A stretch of 13,465 nt of DNA from an uncultured Novosphingobium sp. (GCA_946886365.1 CAMPIM010000099.1:1-13465); one strand, 5' to 3'. Counted from the stretch's first letter, positions 1-7,790 are shown. Notes: generated from the sequence alone by a model not told the origin. Numbers and translations: made by a program.

Positions 1-72
1 CCTTAGCTCAGTCGGTAGAGCAACTGACTTTTAATCAGTAGGTCGCTGGTTCGAATCCAGCAGGGCTCACCA
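1..72 (+). tRNA. tRNA-Lys (UUU anticodon), first four bases missing
   Basis: The cloverleaf is readable. The D stem is GCTC/GAGC, the anticodon stem is ACTGA/TCAGT at 23-27 and 35-39, and the loop CTTTTAA puts the anticodon TTT at 30-32. The T arm is GCTGG-TTCGAAT-CCAGC. The 3' acceptor strand AGGGCTC (62-68) is followed by A and an encoded CCA (70-72). Pairing predicts a 5' acceptor strand GAGCCCT; the window begins at its last three bases, so four bases lie outside. The gene is a likely integration site, because phage-type and accessory genes follow directly and no second copy of its 3' end was found in the window. Confidence 0.97.
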
Positions 73-115
73 TCGCAGTTTTCCGCCATTTTTAACCATT
101 TTCGACCTACTTAAT

Positions 116-256
116 TCATGGTCGAGAAGGCGGTCTAGTAATCACCCGGTAATCACTACCTTCATTTAAGGCAGTGGCCGACATGATCACGGGAAGAACC
201 AAGCCGACCAGATTCGCTAACTCCTGCTTGAGCGTGCTGGCAAGACTACGTGACAT
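116..256 (-). CDS. possible 46-residue hydrophobic small protein
   Basis: This short frame begins with ATG at 256, overlapping the last 11 bases of the peptidase gene upstream, and stops just before the tRNA. Residues about 13-31 (roughly LANLVGLVLPVIMSATAL) form one hydrophobic stretch that could span a membrane; the tail is basic and proline-rich. No clear ribosome binding site precedes the ATG, so it would depend on coupling with the peptidase gene. I do not recognise it. It may simply be open by chance in the 173 bases between peptidase and tRNA. Confidence 0.22.
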   Translation of the reverse strand: MSRSLASTLKQELANLVGLVLPVIMSATALNEGSDYRVITRPPSRP

Positions 257-1016
257 CGATGATCGTTTCGGCAGTTCCACTTGCGCGGTCAATCGCCCGA
301 AAGAGCAGAGAGATAGGCACAGCTCCGCCAAGTCGGCTCTGCGCTTGCCAACCCATGCCTCCAGTGGTTCCGTCAAGGGTGGCATCGTATGAATGAGTAT
401 GTATTCCCCAAAGTTGGGCGCCGGCGGCTGTCAGCTTGATGACGGGCCCGCCGGAGAAACCATTTGCGGCACCCGGGATATAGGCGAGCATCCACGGATG
501 TAAGGAGGGGAAGCCATTATTAGTCACCGTTTCTATGGTGACGGGAGGTTGGGAAGCCGAGAGCGAGGGATAGCCTTGGACATGAAATTCAGCATGCACC
601 GGGACCGGAACCGGCATTGTTCCAAGGTTCAGGGTGAAAGAGCTGCGAGGCTGATATCCTGAGATGGGGATGGCGACTAATCCGTCAAACTTGGGAAAGC
701 CTGCCGCTTCGGCTTCTGATATTTCTATAGCAGCTGCATCCGCAATCACGCCCTGGATCCGCACTCCTACAATCAAGCGCCCCTGAAGGCCGATCGGTGG
801 TGCGGTCGGCGAAACAGCTTGAATGGTTCTGGCGTCGCATCGTCCGGAAAAGTTGAAAGTCTCATGCTCCAGCAGATGGCGGCAGGTAACTAGCCAGAAA
901 CGATCTTTGTAACGCACCGCGAAGCCCGCCCCATGAGCAGCAGTCCCATCAATGTATCTTGCCTCGAGCTTTATCGCGAAATTGTCGTGTTGAATTTGCG
1001 TGGGGAATTTCGTCAT
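246..1016 (-). CDS. trypsin-like serine peptidase domain protein
   Basis: A 256-residue protein with the layout of a trypsin/chymotrypsin-fold peptidase. The likely triad is His47 in 'TCRHLL', Asp93 in 'IADAAAIEI' and Ser188 in 'NGFSGGPVI'. The 'GAGFAV' just before the histidine matches the first beta hairpin of trypsin-like domains. There is no signal peptide or membrane segment, so it is probably cytoplasmic, unlike DegP-type exported proteases, and no PDZ domain follows. The substrate is unknown. Stand-alone peptidases of this kind occur in accessory and defence islands, often beside a membrane or sensor protein; here a single-pass membrane protein lies 108 bases upstream on the same strand. 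Base composition looks less GC-rich than in the phage-type genes to the right, suggesting separate acquisition. The ATG at 1016 is weakly preceded by GAG. Confidence 0.82.
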   Translation of the reverse strand: MTKFPTQIQHDNFAIKLEARYIDGTAAHGAGFAVRYKDRFWLVTCRHLLEHETFNFSGRCDARTIQAVSPTAPPIGLQGRLIVGVRIQGVIADAAAIEISEAEAAGFPKFDGLVAIPISGYQPRSSFTLNLGTMPVPVPVHAEFHVQGYPSLSASQPPVTIETVTNNGFPSLHPWMLAYIPGAANGFSGGPVIKLTAAGAQLWGIHTHSYDATLDGTTGGMGWQAQSRLGGAVPISLLFRAIDRASGTAETIIDVT

Positions 1017-1124
1017 TGATCAACTCGATGCTGGCTACGAGCAGGCGATAAACCCCCTTCGCGGTCTGTTGTAAAGTGGGGTAACCCATTCGGCGAGGCG
1101 CATCTCGCCCGCCGCCAGCTCGAA

Positions 1125-1712
1125 CTACTCGGTATGGTCGCCGAACTCCGTCGCCCAAAGAATGCGGGCATAATATGTCAGCTTAGAGCTATCTATCGGA
1201 GTCAACGAGACCCACGACTCCAGCGGAACAGACCAACACTGCCGCACCACATAGCCTGGCTTGATGATGCTATCAGCTTTGCGGCTAAAGCCACTCTCCG
1301 TCAGAATGGTGGAACGATTTACTTCTCGTGCGTCAATAGCGAACTCGACCTCTCCGACCGTCCGTTGGCTGCGGTTCTCCAAGGTCACCATCACTGGGTA
1401 GTCAGGCGAGCAGCGAAATGGCTTTTTGCCGACTGTGGCGACGGAAGCCTTCCCGTCATCCCAATGGGCCGATATTTTGATCTGCTTTTCGAGCGGCGGG
1501 AAAAATCTCGGCTCGATGACTTCCGCCCACGTGGCGACAGATGCTGCGCCAGCGGCTAACACGCCCAACAGCAATATGATGAACCGCCAACCAGTCTCGA
1601 GCAGCTTCATTAGCACGTCCCCCACGGACGCGGGCCGAGTAACCTTCCCGATGTAGAAGGGGCCATTCCAGATTTTCCGTGCAAACCGCCCCAGCGTGAA
1701 CATGAAACCCAC
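1125..1712 (-). CDS. single-pass membrane protein of unknown function
   Basis: A 195-residue protein. The GTG at 1712 is preferred because GGGGGAG lies six bases before it; an ATG three codons later (1703) would be too far from that site. Residues 1-41 are basic and amphipathic. Residues about 42-62 (WRFIILLLGVLAAGAASVAT) form one clear transmembrane helix. The remaining 130 residues look like a compact, beta-rich soluble domain, with 'YPVMVTLENRSQRTVGEVEF' resembling an immunoglobulin-like strand pattern. The basic N-terminus suggests the domain faces the periplasm. I do not recognise the family. It sits between the giant phage-type gene (93 bases away) and the peptidase (108 bases), all on one strand, and could be a cargo gene functionally paired with the peptidase; that pairing is inference. 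Confidence 0.75.
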   Translation of the reverse strand: MGFMFTLGRFARKIWNGPFYIGKVTRPASVGDVLMKLLETGWRFIILLLGVLAAGAASVATWAEVIEPRFFPPLEKQIKISAHWDDGKASVATVGKKPFRCSPDYPVMVTLENRSQRTVGEVEFAIDAREVNRSTILTESGFSRKADSIIKPGYVVRQCWSVPLESWVSLTPIDSSKLTYYARILWATEFGDHTE

Positions 1713-1805
1713 CGGTTACTCCCCCTTTACACCTGCCCCAAGCAGTTGGGCATCGCCCGATGTATCAGGGGAAACAAGGCAAAACTGACAAGGTTTTTCG
1801 CCCAG

Positions 1806-4800
1806 CTACGGGAGACGCGCAAATCCGGGAGGTGGAGGCGGAACTTCAAAGCCAGCAGGCAATGGGGGAACCGCTTTCGCGCCCCCCAACACGATCCCCC
1901 TCGCTTCCTTCCGCGCAGCCTTCATCACATCGGAAACCGCGTCCTGCCGATCCTCCTGCGACATGGACGGCCACTCCGCTGCGGCAATCAGATCGCGGAC
2001 ACCGCTGTAGCCCAAGCCGCCTGCAACCTCCTGATATTTGCCCCACTGGTCTGCGTTCAGCCTCTCGCCGCCGACCACGCGGTTTGGTTTACCCACGCGC
2101 ACACCCGCATCGAGCAGCGCATTGATCACCGGATCGTTGCGCCGCGTCGTCTGCCAGATCGGGGAAACTAGATCAGGACCAAGCCCGCCCTCGCTCTCGA
2201 TCGGCTTGCCCCAGACATCCCGCCGCGAGGGCAGTGACTTCGACAATTCCGGCACCCGAGCGCGCACCGCGTCCAGGATGCTTTCAGCCTCGCGCATGGT
2301 GGGGTCCATCGTCCGGGCCACCTGGGCGACACCGGCGGGGACAGCAGCCGAACCGGCAAGGCGCTTGATCCAGTTGTCCGCGTAACGGGTGGGATCGTTC
2401 ACCGCCTCGACCAGATCACCGATGCCCGACAGCCATGTCTTGCTCGACAGGTTCTGCATGACGGAGGCGGTGACCAGCATTGCCACCTTCTCCCGCTGCT
2501 TTTCCGTCATGTGATCCTGAAGCTCGACCATCCCGGCAGCTACGCCCAAGGTGGACGCGAAGGGATCAAGCCGCTGATAGCTGATGTAGCGATCCCCGAT
2601 CTTGAACGAATAAGGCTGCCATCCATCCGCCCGCAGCAGTTGCTTGGCATCCTCGTCAGCCGGGCCGTTGCCAGTGATGAGCCCCTTGGCCGCGAGTTCC
2701 GCCACCACCGCGCCGACGCCGGAACCAACAGCGGCGCGGGCGATGGCAAGATCACGGCGCGCACCGCCAGCCTTGAAGTCTGCCCGCCAGCTATCCACCA
2801 AAAAGGCGGCTGGTGAACGCTCCAGCGAGAATTTCAGCAGGTTCGTCGGCGTCCGAACGAAGGGCAGGATGAATTTCGCACCCGGCAATGCCTGGGTGAA
2901 TTGCGACACATGACGAGCAGCCGGCCCAAGCGGACGCTGGAACGTCAGGTAGCGCCCATAGTCGAACGCCTGGTCCAGCATCTTCTCAGTAGGATTAGCC
3001 AGCAGTTCCGCCGCACGGCTCTTTGCAGCATCGCCTACTAGTCCCTCCGATCGAGCGTTCCTCATCGCCAGCCCGGCCAATTCCATCCGCCGCGCCATCC
3101 CCTTGAACATCTCGTCTTCGGCGGAGAGGAGCCGCGTCGGCGTGCGGATGATGGAGCCCTTCACCCCGGATATAGCATCCTGCGCGCGCGCCTCCACCTT
3201 GTTGGCGAAGTCCGAGCCCTCACCTGTGCGGAGCGTCCGCGCAGCCTGCCGCAGCCCCTCCTTCGCACCTTGAAGCAGCCCTACCGAACGCGCACCCAAC
3301 TCGGAGAACAAGACCCGGTCAGCGACCTTCTGCCGCCGTAACAGGCTGCGCCCGCCGCCGATGCCCGCAGCGATGGCATGTTCAGGTATCTGGGCGAGCG
3401 CTGTCATGGTGTTGCTTACCATGTTCACCACATGGGTTTGCGGCCCCGACAGAAGCGAGTTGATCCAAAGCTCGTTGATCTTGTCCAGCCATTTGGGTTT
3501 GAGCGCCTGTGCCGCGATCTTGTTGAGGCGCTGCGGCGTGTCCGCATTGTCCAGGATCATATCAGCCGCAGCCTTCAGGCGATCCTTACCGCCGCCGCCC
3601 TGCGCCAGCGCGTCCAGCACATTGCCCCGGACGAACCGGCTATCGGCCATCTGCCGGAACTGTGCCAGAGCGCGCCCCGCTTCCGCCGTCGCGCCAGCAA
3701 CCTGCTCCTGAATCGCGACATGGCGGACCCATGCCTGCCGGAACGCGGCCAGCTTCTCTTCGCCTGGATCGTCTAACCGCTGGATGGCCTTCGCCATGTT
3801 CACCAGCTCATTCGCGGATTTGGCGAGGATTTGCCGTGCAGCCAGCGCCTCCTCTGCGTTGAACGCTTGGCCCTTCCGCCGCGATAGAAGCTGCTGCGGC
3901 GTCATGCCCAATTCGTCGGCAAGGTTCTGCGTCTCTGCCTGGCTGATGCGCCCGCGCCGGGCTGCGTCAAATCCGCCAGTCATTCGCTCCGTCTGCACCA
4001 GTGCCCGCTTGATCGACTGCGGGCTGTCCAGATTGGCTAGGCGGATATTGCCAGCGAAGTCTGGTGCCTGTTCGCCCCACTCCTCGTAAGCCGAGACTGG
4101 AGGCTGGTTCGCCTCCAAATCATCCAGCGAGACCGGTTGGCCACGATCCTCCGCCAGCGGCGCGCCCGCGTCCCGCGCCTTCTCCACAGCAAGGCGCTGA
4201 TGCCGAGCGGCGTTGAAGGCGTCCACCTCGGCCAGATCGTCGGGACGGAACGCTCGGTTGATGCCTCGGCTGGTGTTGTTTACGGTGTCAAGAAACTCCG
4301 AAATGGTCGGGCGTTCGGCATGATCAGGGAAATAGCCTGACCGCCATGCGAGGTCTGCCGCCATATCCAGCGTCAATCCATTCTCATCATCGATCAGCTT
4401 ACCAAACCGCTGCTCGCCGCGAGCGAAGTCCAGATCGCGCGCCTCATTGGTCACGCCCATGGCGTCCAACTCGCCGCCCTGATTCCTTACGCCGCCCTGG
4501 CTGCGCAGGAAGGTGATGAGATCAGCCGGGCCGCGCTTGGGCAGTTGGCGCGCCGGGTCATCGCCGCGCTGAAGCATCCGGCTTTCCAGCGCCGCTGCTT
4601 CATTCGGCGCCCTCACGGTCGGGTAGAGGCCCGCACCGATCGAAGCCGCCTCTTCCTGGCTGGCGACGGCATTGGAGGGCAGCGGCAAGACGTCGGAGGG
4701 ATTGACCCGCTCCGCTTGCGCCATGCGCTCCATGTCGGCCGCAGGATCAAGCATCGGGCGTGCCCGGTTATTGACGTCGATCCGGTCCAGCAGGCGTGCC

Positions 4801-6329
4801 GACGAAATGGACGGCAGCGGCTCGGCTGCCTCGTTCGCCATGTCGATGGTGAAACCGGGCGGCGGTGGTGGAATATCCGCAGCGCGCACGGGCACAGCAC
4901 CTATTGCCTCATCAACGCCGAGGCCCGGAGCCTGATCCAGCACCGTCTCGGCAGCCTTGCGGCCCCTGATCCGATCGATGGCAGAGCGACCCACCGGCCC
5001 GAGCGTCTGCGCCAGTGCGGCGGAACCGTAGCCCAGCGCGCCGCCCGCCACAGCACCCACAGCAGCACCCGGCGCGCGCTCCAGCGCATCGCCTTCGCCC
5101 GCACCAAACCCGGCCAGCCCGCCTTCAATCGATCCAGCGACAGCGAGGCGAGACCGAACCGCCGCCTGTGCAGCCTTTTCCGCCGAGAATCGAGTTCCCC
5201 CGGCTTGCAGCACCTTTCGCGCTGCCGCCAATCCGACGCCCTCGGCAGAAGCGCCGGGAAGAACGATGCCGCTGGCAAGCTGCCCACCGAAGCGCGCATA
5301 GGGGTGGTTCGCATCATCATAGTCGAGGATGCTGCGGTTTTGGTCGATGTTGTTCCACAGGATGTCACCGAAGCGCCGATCGCTGCTCCAGACATTCTCC
5401 CGGCCTGGCGTCAGGCCGATGGTATCGACCACCGCGCCCATCTCGTCCAGCATGTTGATCGGGTCAGCAGCACCGCGCACCGCAGCGCCTACCACGCCGT
5501 CGCCCGGATCAGTCAGCAGACGCGGCGGCTCCTGATAGCGGATCGTCGGATCAGCCCCGCGCTTGGCGCGCTCGGCGTATGACTTCCGCGTCGTCTCGGG
5601 ATCGATCGAAAATCCGTTATCCTTGGCGTAGGCCAGCAGGTCGTCAGCCGTGGACGTCGGGTCCGTCCATATCTTCTGGTATCCCTCCGCAATCTCCGGC
5701 CGCAGACCTTGGAAAGGTGTTGGCTCATCCGCGAACACGGCGATGCTGTTGCCGTACTCCCCTTCCTCCGCCTGCGCCCAAGGATCAGGCTTGCCCTGCC
5801 TGAAGTCTGCGGGGCTCTGGAACTGGCCTGCGTGCGCACCGCGCCGGTTGGCCCGCGCCAGGCGCTCAGCTTCCATGTAGGGCGAGAAATGAGGATCACC
5901 CTCGAGATATTGCGGGGTGGCGAGCGCCCAGCCTTCCGTCAGCATCGTGCGCCCTACGTCCTGCCCGTCATTGTCGAGCGTGGCGACCGGGCGGCCGTAG
6001 GTCATTGCGCCGGTTGCCGTCGCCGTGGAGCCCGGCAGCAGCGGCGCGAAGCTGTCACGCGCCCGTTCGCCAATCGGCACTGTGACGCCGTCAATATGCC
6101 CCTGCTGCTCCAGCTCAAACGCATCGACACCATAGAGGCGGGCGTTCTGCCCCGTGCTGAGGCGGAAGGTATCACCATCATGCGCCTCGCCAGTTGGCTC
6201 CAGTGCGAAACCGGGAGGCGGCGGCGGAACGGAGCGGCTGCGGCCAGCGGATCGCCTGCGACGAGTGCGGCGCGGCTCGTCCGCAACAACCGTGAAGCCG
6301 GGGGGCGCAGGGGGAGCGCGGTCAGCCAT
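1806..6329 (-). CDS. giant phage ejection/polyvalent-type protein with N-terminal SNase domain
   Basis: About 1507 residues. The ATG at 6329 overlaps the upstream stop as TGATG; an in-frame GTG at 6362 would only add 11 residues read inside the neighbour. Residues about 45-177 match staphylococcal nuclease: 'DGDTFRL' (Asp51, Asp53), 'ARLYGVDAFE' (Arg64, Asp69, Glu72) and 'YGRPVATL' (Arg113) align with the family's metal ligands and catalytic Arg35, Glu43 and Arg87, so the nuclease looks intact. Residues about 344-444 are rich in Gly and Ala, like membrane-active parts of phage internal proteins. 'LLSGPQTHVVNMVSN' (about 959-973) is a segment I associate with phage polyvalent proteins. PPxPPGF-like motifs occur at residues 6-12, 35-41, 487-493, 1488-1494 and 1497-1503. 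The likely role is a virion protein injected with the genome; the nuclease might act on host DNA or during entry. Nuclease homology is strong; the virion role is inferred from composition and neighbours. Confidence 0.88.
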   Translation of the reverse strand: MADRAPPAPPGFTVVADEPRRTRRRRSAGRSRSVPPPPPGFALEPTGEAHDGDTFRLSTGQNARLYGVDAFELEQQGHIDGVTVPIGERARDSFAPLLPGSTATATGAMTYGRPVATLDNDGQDVGRTMLTEGWALATPQYLEGDPHFSPYMEAERLARANRRGAHAGQFQSPADFRQGKPDPWAQAEEGEYGNSIAVFADEPTPFQGLRPEIAEGYQKIWTDPTSTADDLLAYAKDNGFSIDPETTRKSYAERAKRGADPTIRYQEPPRLLTDPGDGVVGAAVRGAADPINMLDEMGAVVDTIGLTPGRENVWSSDRRFGDILWNNIDQNRSILDYDDANHPYARFGGQLASGIVLPGASAEGVGLAAARKVLQAGGTRFSAEKAAQAAVRSRLAVAGSIEGGLAGFGAGEGDALERAPGAAVGAVAGGALGYGSAALAQTLGPVGRSAIDRIRGRKAAETVLDQAPGLGVDEAIGAVPVRAADIPPPPPGFTIDMANEAAEPLPSISSARLLDRIDVNNRARPMLDPAADMERMAQAERVNPSDVLPLPSNAVASQEEAASIGAGLYPTVRAPNEAAALESRMLQRGDDPARQLPKRGPADLITFLRSQGGVRNQGGELDAMGVTNEARDLDFARGEQRFGKLIDDENGLTLDMAADLAWRSGYFPDHAERPTISEFLDTVNNTSRGINRAFRPDDLAEVDAFNAARHQRLAVEKARDAGAPLAEDRGQPVSLDDLEANQPPVSAYEEWGEQAPDFAGNIRLANLDSPQSIKRALVQTERMTGGFDAARRGRISQAETQNLADELGMTPQQLLSRRKGQAFNAEEALAARQILAKSANELVNMAKAIQRLDDPGEEKLAAFRQAWVRHVAIQEQVAGATAEAGRALAQFRQMADSRFVRGNVLDALAQGGGGKDRLKAAADMILDNADTPQRLNKIAAQALKPKWLDKINELWINSLLSGPQTHVVNMVSNTMTALAQIPEHAIAAGIGGGRSLLRRQKVADRVLFSELGARSVGLLQGAKEGLRQAARTLRTGEGSDFANKVEARAQDAISGVKGSIIRTPTRLLSAEDEMFKGMARRMELAGLAMRNARSEGLVGDAAKSRAAELLANPTEKMLDQAFDYGRYLTFQRPLGPAARHVSQFTQALPGAKFILPFVRTPTNLLKFSLERSPAAFLVDSWRADFKAGGARRDLAIARAAVGSGVGAVVAELAAKGLITGNGPADEDAKQLLRADGWQPYSFKIGDRYISYQRLDPFASTLGVAAGMVELQDHMTEKQREKVAMLVTASVMQNLSSKTWLSGIGDLVEAVNDPTRYADNWIKRLAGSAAVPAGVAQVARTMDPTMREAESILDAVRARVPELSKSLPSRRDVWGKPIESEGGLGPDLVSPIWQTTRRNDPVINALLDAGVRVGKPNRVVGGERLNADQWGKYQEVAGGLGYSGVRDLIAAAEWPSMSQEDRQDAVSDVMKAARKEARGIVLGGAKAVPPLPAGFEVPPPPPGFARLP

Positions 6330-7219
6330 CAGCGCACCGGCACCCAAGACTTGCCGTTCCACTGGACCTTGTTGCCCTTGCCGTCCGTGGCAATCGGTCC
6401 AGCACCACCGCGCCCAGCTGCTCCCCTGCCTTTCGGCTTGTTCACGCCGTCACGGGCGCGACGGTCGGTCATGTCCTGCCCTCGACGCCGATCAGCGGAC
6501 GCGATGTCCTGTCCGCGCCGCCCGCGCGCATCGGTTCGCTCCATACCCTCCCGTTGAATGCCGACGCGCTGCCACCCCTGCGCCGAGGATGCCTCGCGGC
6601 TGTCGATCATGCTGTCCGTGTTGCGGTCGGCGCGCTCATTATCGGCCACATCATCTTCAATGTCCCACTCGAGGCGCTTTGCACCACGCTCGGCGGCAAG
6701 TTGCCGGTCCACATCAAGAGTCTGCATTCGAAGCGCCTGGACGGTTTCGGGATTATAGACCGTGGGCACGCCGTAATCATCCAGGTTCTCTCCGAACCGG
6801 GCGTACATCTTGCGCGCCCGCCCTACGGCGGCGTCGTAGGTGGCCTGATCATGAATCCCCGCGAGCAAGCGCGCGGTCGCGGCATTCAGCTTGTGCTGAA
6901 GTTCCAGATCATCTGATCGCATTTTCCGCTCTCGGTCCTCGATTGCATAGGCTTGAGCCGGATCAGCTTGCGCGAGCCTGACGAGGGAATCGTCAGAACG
7001 CGTATATTGCTGACCGATGGCCGCAAGCTGGTTGGCCGAGCCGCCACTAGGACCAGCCAAGCCGTCCGAGGATCGGTCCACAGTGGCGCTCATGATGCCC
7101 GGCGTGTGGCGCGCGATGAAATAGTCGCTCGCCGCCTGCCGCGCGCTTTCCTGCCGCTTGCGTTCCTGGTCTTGGAGCGCACGATCCCGGCCAGCTTCGA
7201 AAGCGGCCATGGTATTCAT
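6329..7219 (-). CDS. phage-type coiled-coil protein, probable ejection/internal virion component
   Basis: About 296 residues from the ATG at 7219, chosen because AGGA lies five bases upstream; another ATG at 7249 adds ten residues but has a poor ribosome binding site. The protein is strongly charged and helical. Its N-terminus ('AAFEAGRDRALQDQERKRQ') looks like a coiled coil. The middle has long Arg/Glu/Ala helices, and near the C-terminus an 11-residue unit (REGMERTDARG, RRGQDIASADR, RRGQDMTDRRA) is repeated. The end is Gly/Arg-rich and closes with 'VQWNGKSWVPVR'. It has no signal or membrane helix. Translation is coupled to the giant SNase protein through TGATG, so the two products probably act in the same structure, as scaffold, tail or ejection partners. 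The family name is not known to me; the phage assignment rests on style and context. Confidence 0.82.
   Translation of the reverse strand: MNTMAAFEAGRDRALQDQERKRQESARQAASDYFIARHTPGIMSATVDRSSDGLAGPSGGSANQLAAIGQQYTRSDDSLVRLAQADPAQAYAIEDRERKMRSDDLELQHKLNAATARLLAGIHDQATYDAAVGRARKMYARFGENLDDYGVPTVYNPETVQALRMQTLDVDRQLAAERGAKRLEWDIEDDVADNERADRNTDSMIDSREASSAQGWQRVGIQREGMERTDARGRRGQDIASADRRRGQDMTDRRARDGVNKPKGRGAAGRGGAGPIATDGKGNKVQWNGKSWVPVR
6455..6553 (-). repeat. three 11-residue coding repeats (hendecads)
   Basis: Within the coiled-coil gene, three consecutive 33-base units encode REGMERTDARG, RRGQDIASADR and RRGQDMTDRRA, followed by a partial RDG. Arg at position 1, Gly at position 3 and an Asp around position 5 or later recur. 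Eleven-residue periodicity is typical of right-handed coiled coils and filamentous assemblies. Confidence 0.6.
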
Positions 7220-7278
7220 GGCGATCCTGCCGCTATCGACAAGGCCCATCTGCCAGTTAACAGCTATGACACGTCTCC

Positions 7279-7608
7279 TCAGTGAAATATGATTTTCAGA
7301 AGCGGGGGATTATCGACGCCGAGCGCACAGGCGACATCATGAGCCAGCCATACCCACCCGAACGGATTGCATAGATTGCGCACCTGCTCGTCCGGCATCG
7401 CTAGAAGATGCTCGTACACGGCGGCATGATCGAGATTGAACTGGCACGATATTTCCCCAGCCAGCCACCGCACCGTGTCCATGAAGAAGTTCAGCGCGGC
7501 GTCGGTCTCTATCTCGTGCTGAATGTCCGCCTGCTCGCGCGTAAAGGCGTCCAAAAACTCGGGCTCGGCCAGCACCTCCCCGCCGAAAAGATGCCCAAGC
7601 AGGCTCAT
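7279..7608 (-). CDS. 109-residue acidic protein of unknown function
   Basis: Starts at the ATG at 7608, which overlaps the stop of the preceding ribbon-helix-helix gene as ATGA, so the two are translationally coupled. The product is acidic and mostly alpha-helical ('AFTREQADIQHEIETDAALNF'), with Cys residues in 'EISCQF', 'NLCNPF' and 'VACAL' that do not form an obvious zinc motif. There is no signal peptide. I do not recognise it. The pair of a tiny DNA-binding protein and an overlapping 109-residue partner has the outline of a toxin-antitoxin locus, but the same operon continues 59 bases later into phage-type virion genes, so a phage regulatory or chaperone role is equally possible. Confidence 0.72.
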   Translation of the reverse strand: MSLLGHLFGGEVLAEPEFLDAFTREQADIQHEIETDAALNFFMDTVRWLAGEISCQFNLDHAAVYEHLLAMPDEQVRNLCNPFGWVWLAHDVACALGVDNPPLLKIIFH

Positions 7609-7748
7609 GCTGCGTCCTTCACCACATTGCGGACGGCGTGGCGCAGAAGCTCCGACAGGCTCATGCCTTCGCGCTCAGCCTTGGCGCGGGCCTTCGCCAG
7701 CAGCGCCTCATTGACGCGGAACTTTGCTAGGGAATCGTGAACCAACAT
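7605..7748 (-). CDS. 47-residue ribbon-helix-helix protein
   Basis: A short frame from the ATG at 7748, preceded by AGGAG eight bases upstream. The product begins MLVHDSLAKFRVNEALL and ends in HAVRNVVKDAA. 'KFRVNEALLAKARAKAEREG' followed by 'MSLSELLRHAVRNVV' fits the beta strand, helix A, turn and helix B pattern of the Arc/MetJ/CopG fold; 'S-x-S-E-L-L-R' is typical of helix B. Such proteins dimerise and bind operator DNA. It is the first gene of the leftward operon and overlaps the next gene by four bases (ATGA), so it may autoregulate the operon or act as an antitoxin. A nearby direct repeat TGGGACA-TGGGAC is a possible binding site. The 47-residue length is near the minimum for the fold. 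Confidence 0.78.
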   Translation of the reverse strand: MLVHDSLAKFRVNEALLAKARAKAEREGMSLSELLRHAVRNVVKDAA

Positions 7749-7790
7749 CGGCACATCTCCTCGGAAGATGCGCGGAGCATGACCCTATTG

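Noticed and set aside
949..1158. 69-residue minus-strand frame bridging the gap between the membrane protein and peptidase genes
   Set aside because: Overlaps both genes, has no recognisable feature and no good ribosome binding site.
1737..1750. CCCAA-GCAG-TTGGG hairpin downstream of the giant gene
   Set aside because: Only a five-base stem and no run of T on either strand after it, so I do not call it a terminator.
4545..5582. 345-residue plus-strand frame
   Set aside because: Lies wholly opposite the SNase giant gene; Arg/His/Ser-rich composition typical of a frame opposite GC-rich coding sequence, with no recognisable domain.
5709..6981. Two overlapping plus-strand frames of 275-282 residues
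   Set aside because: They span the SNase region and the coiled-coil gene on the opposite strand, are rich in Arg, Pro and Ala, and would conflict with the coupled minus-strand genes.
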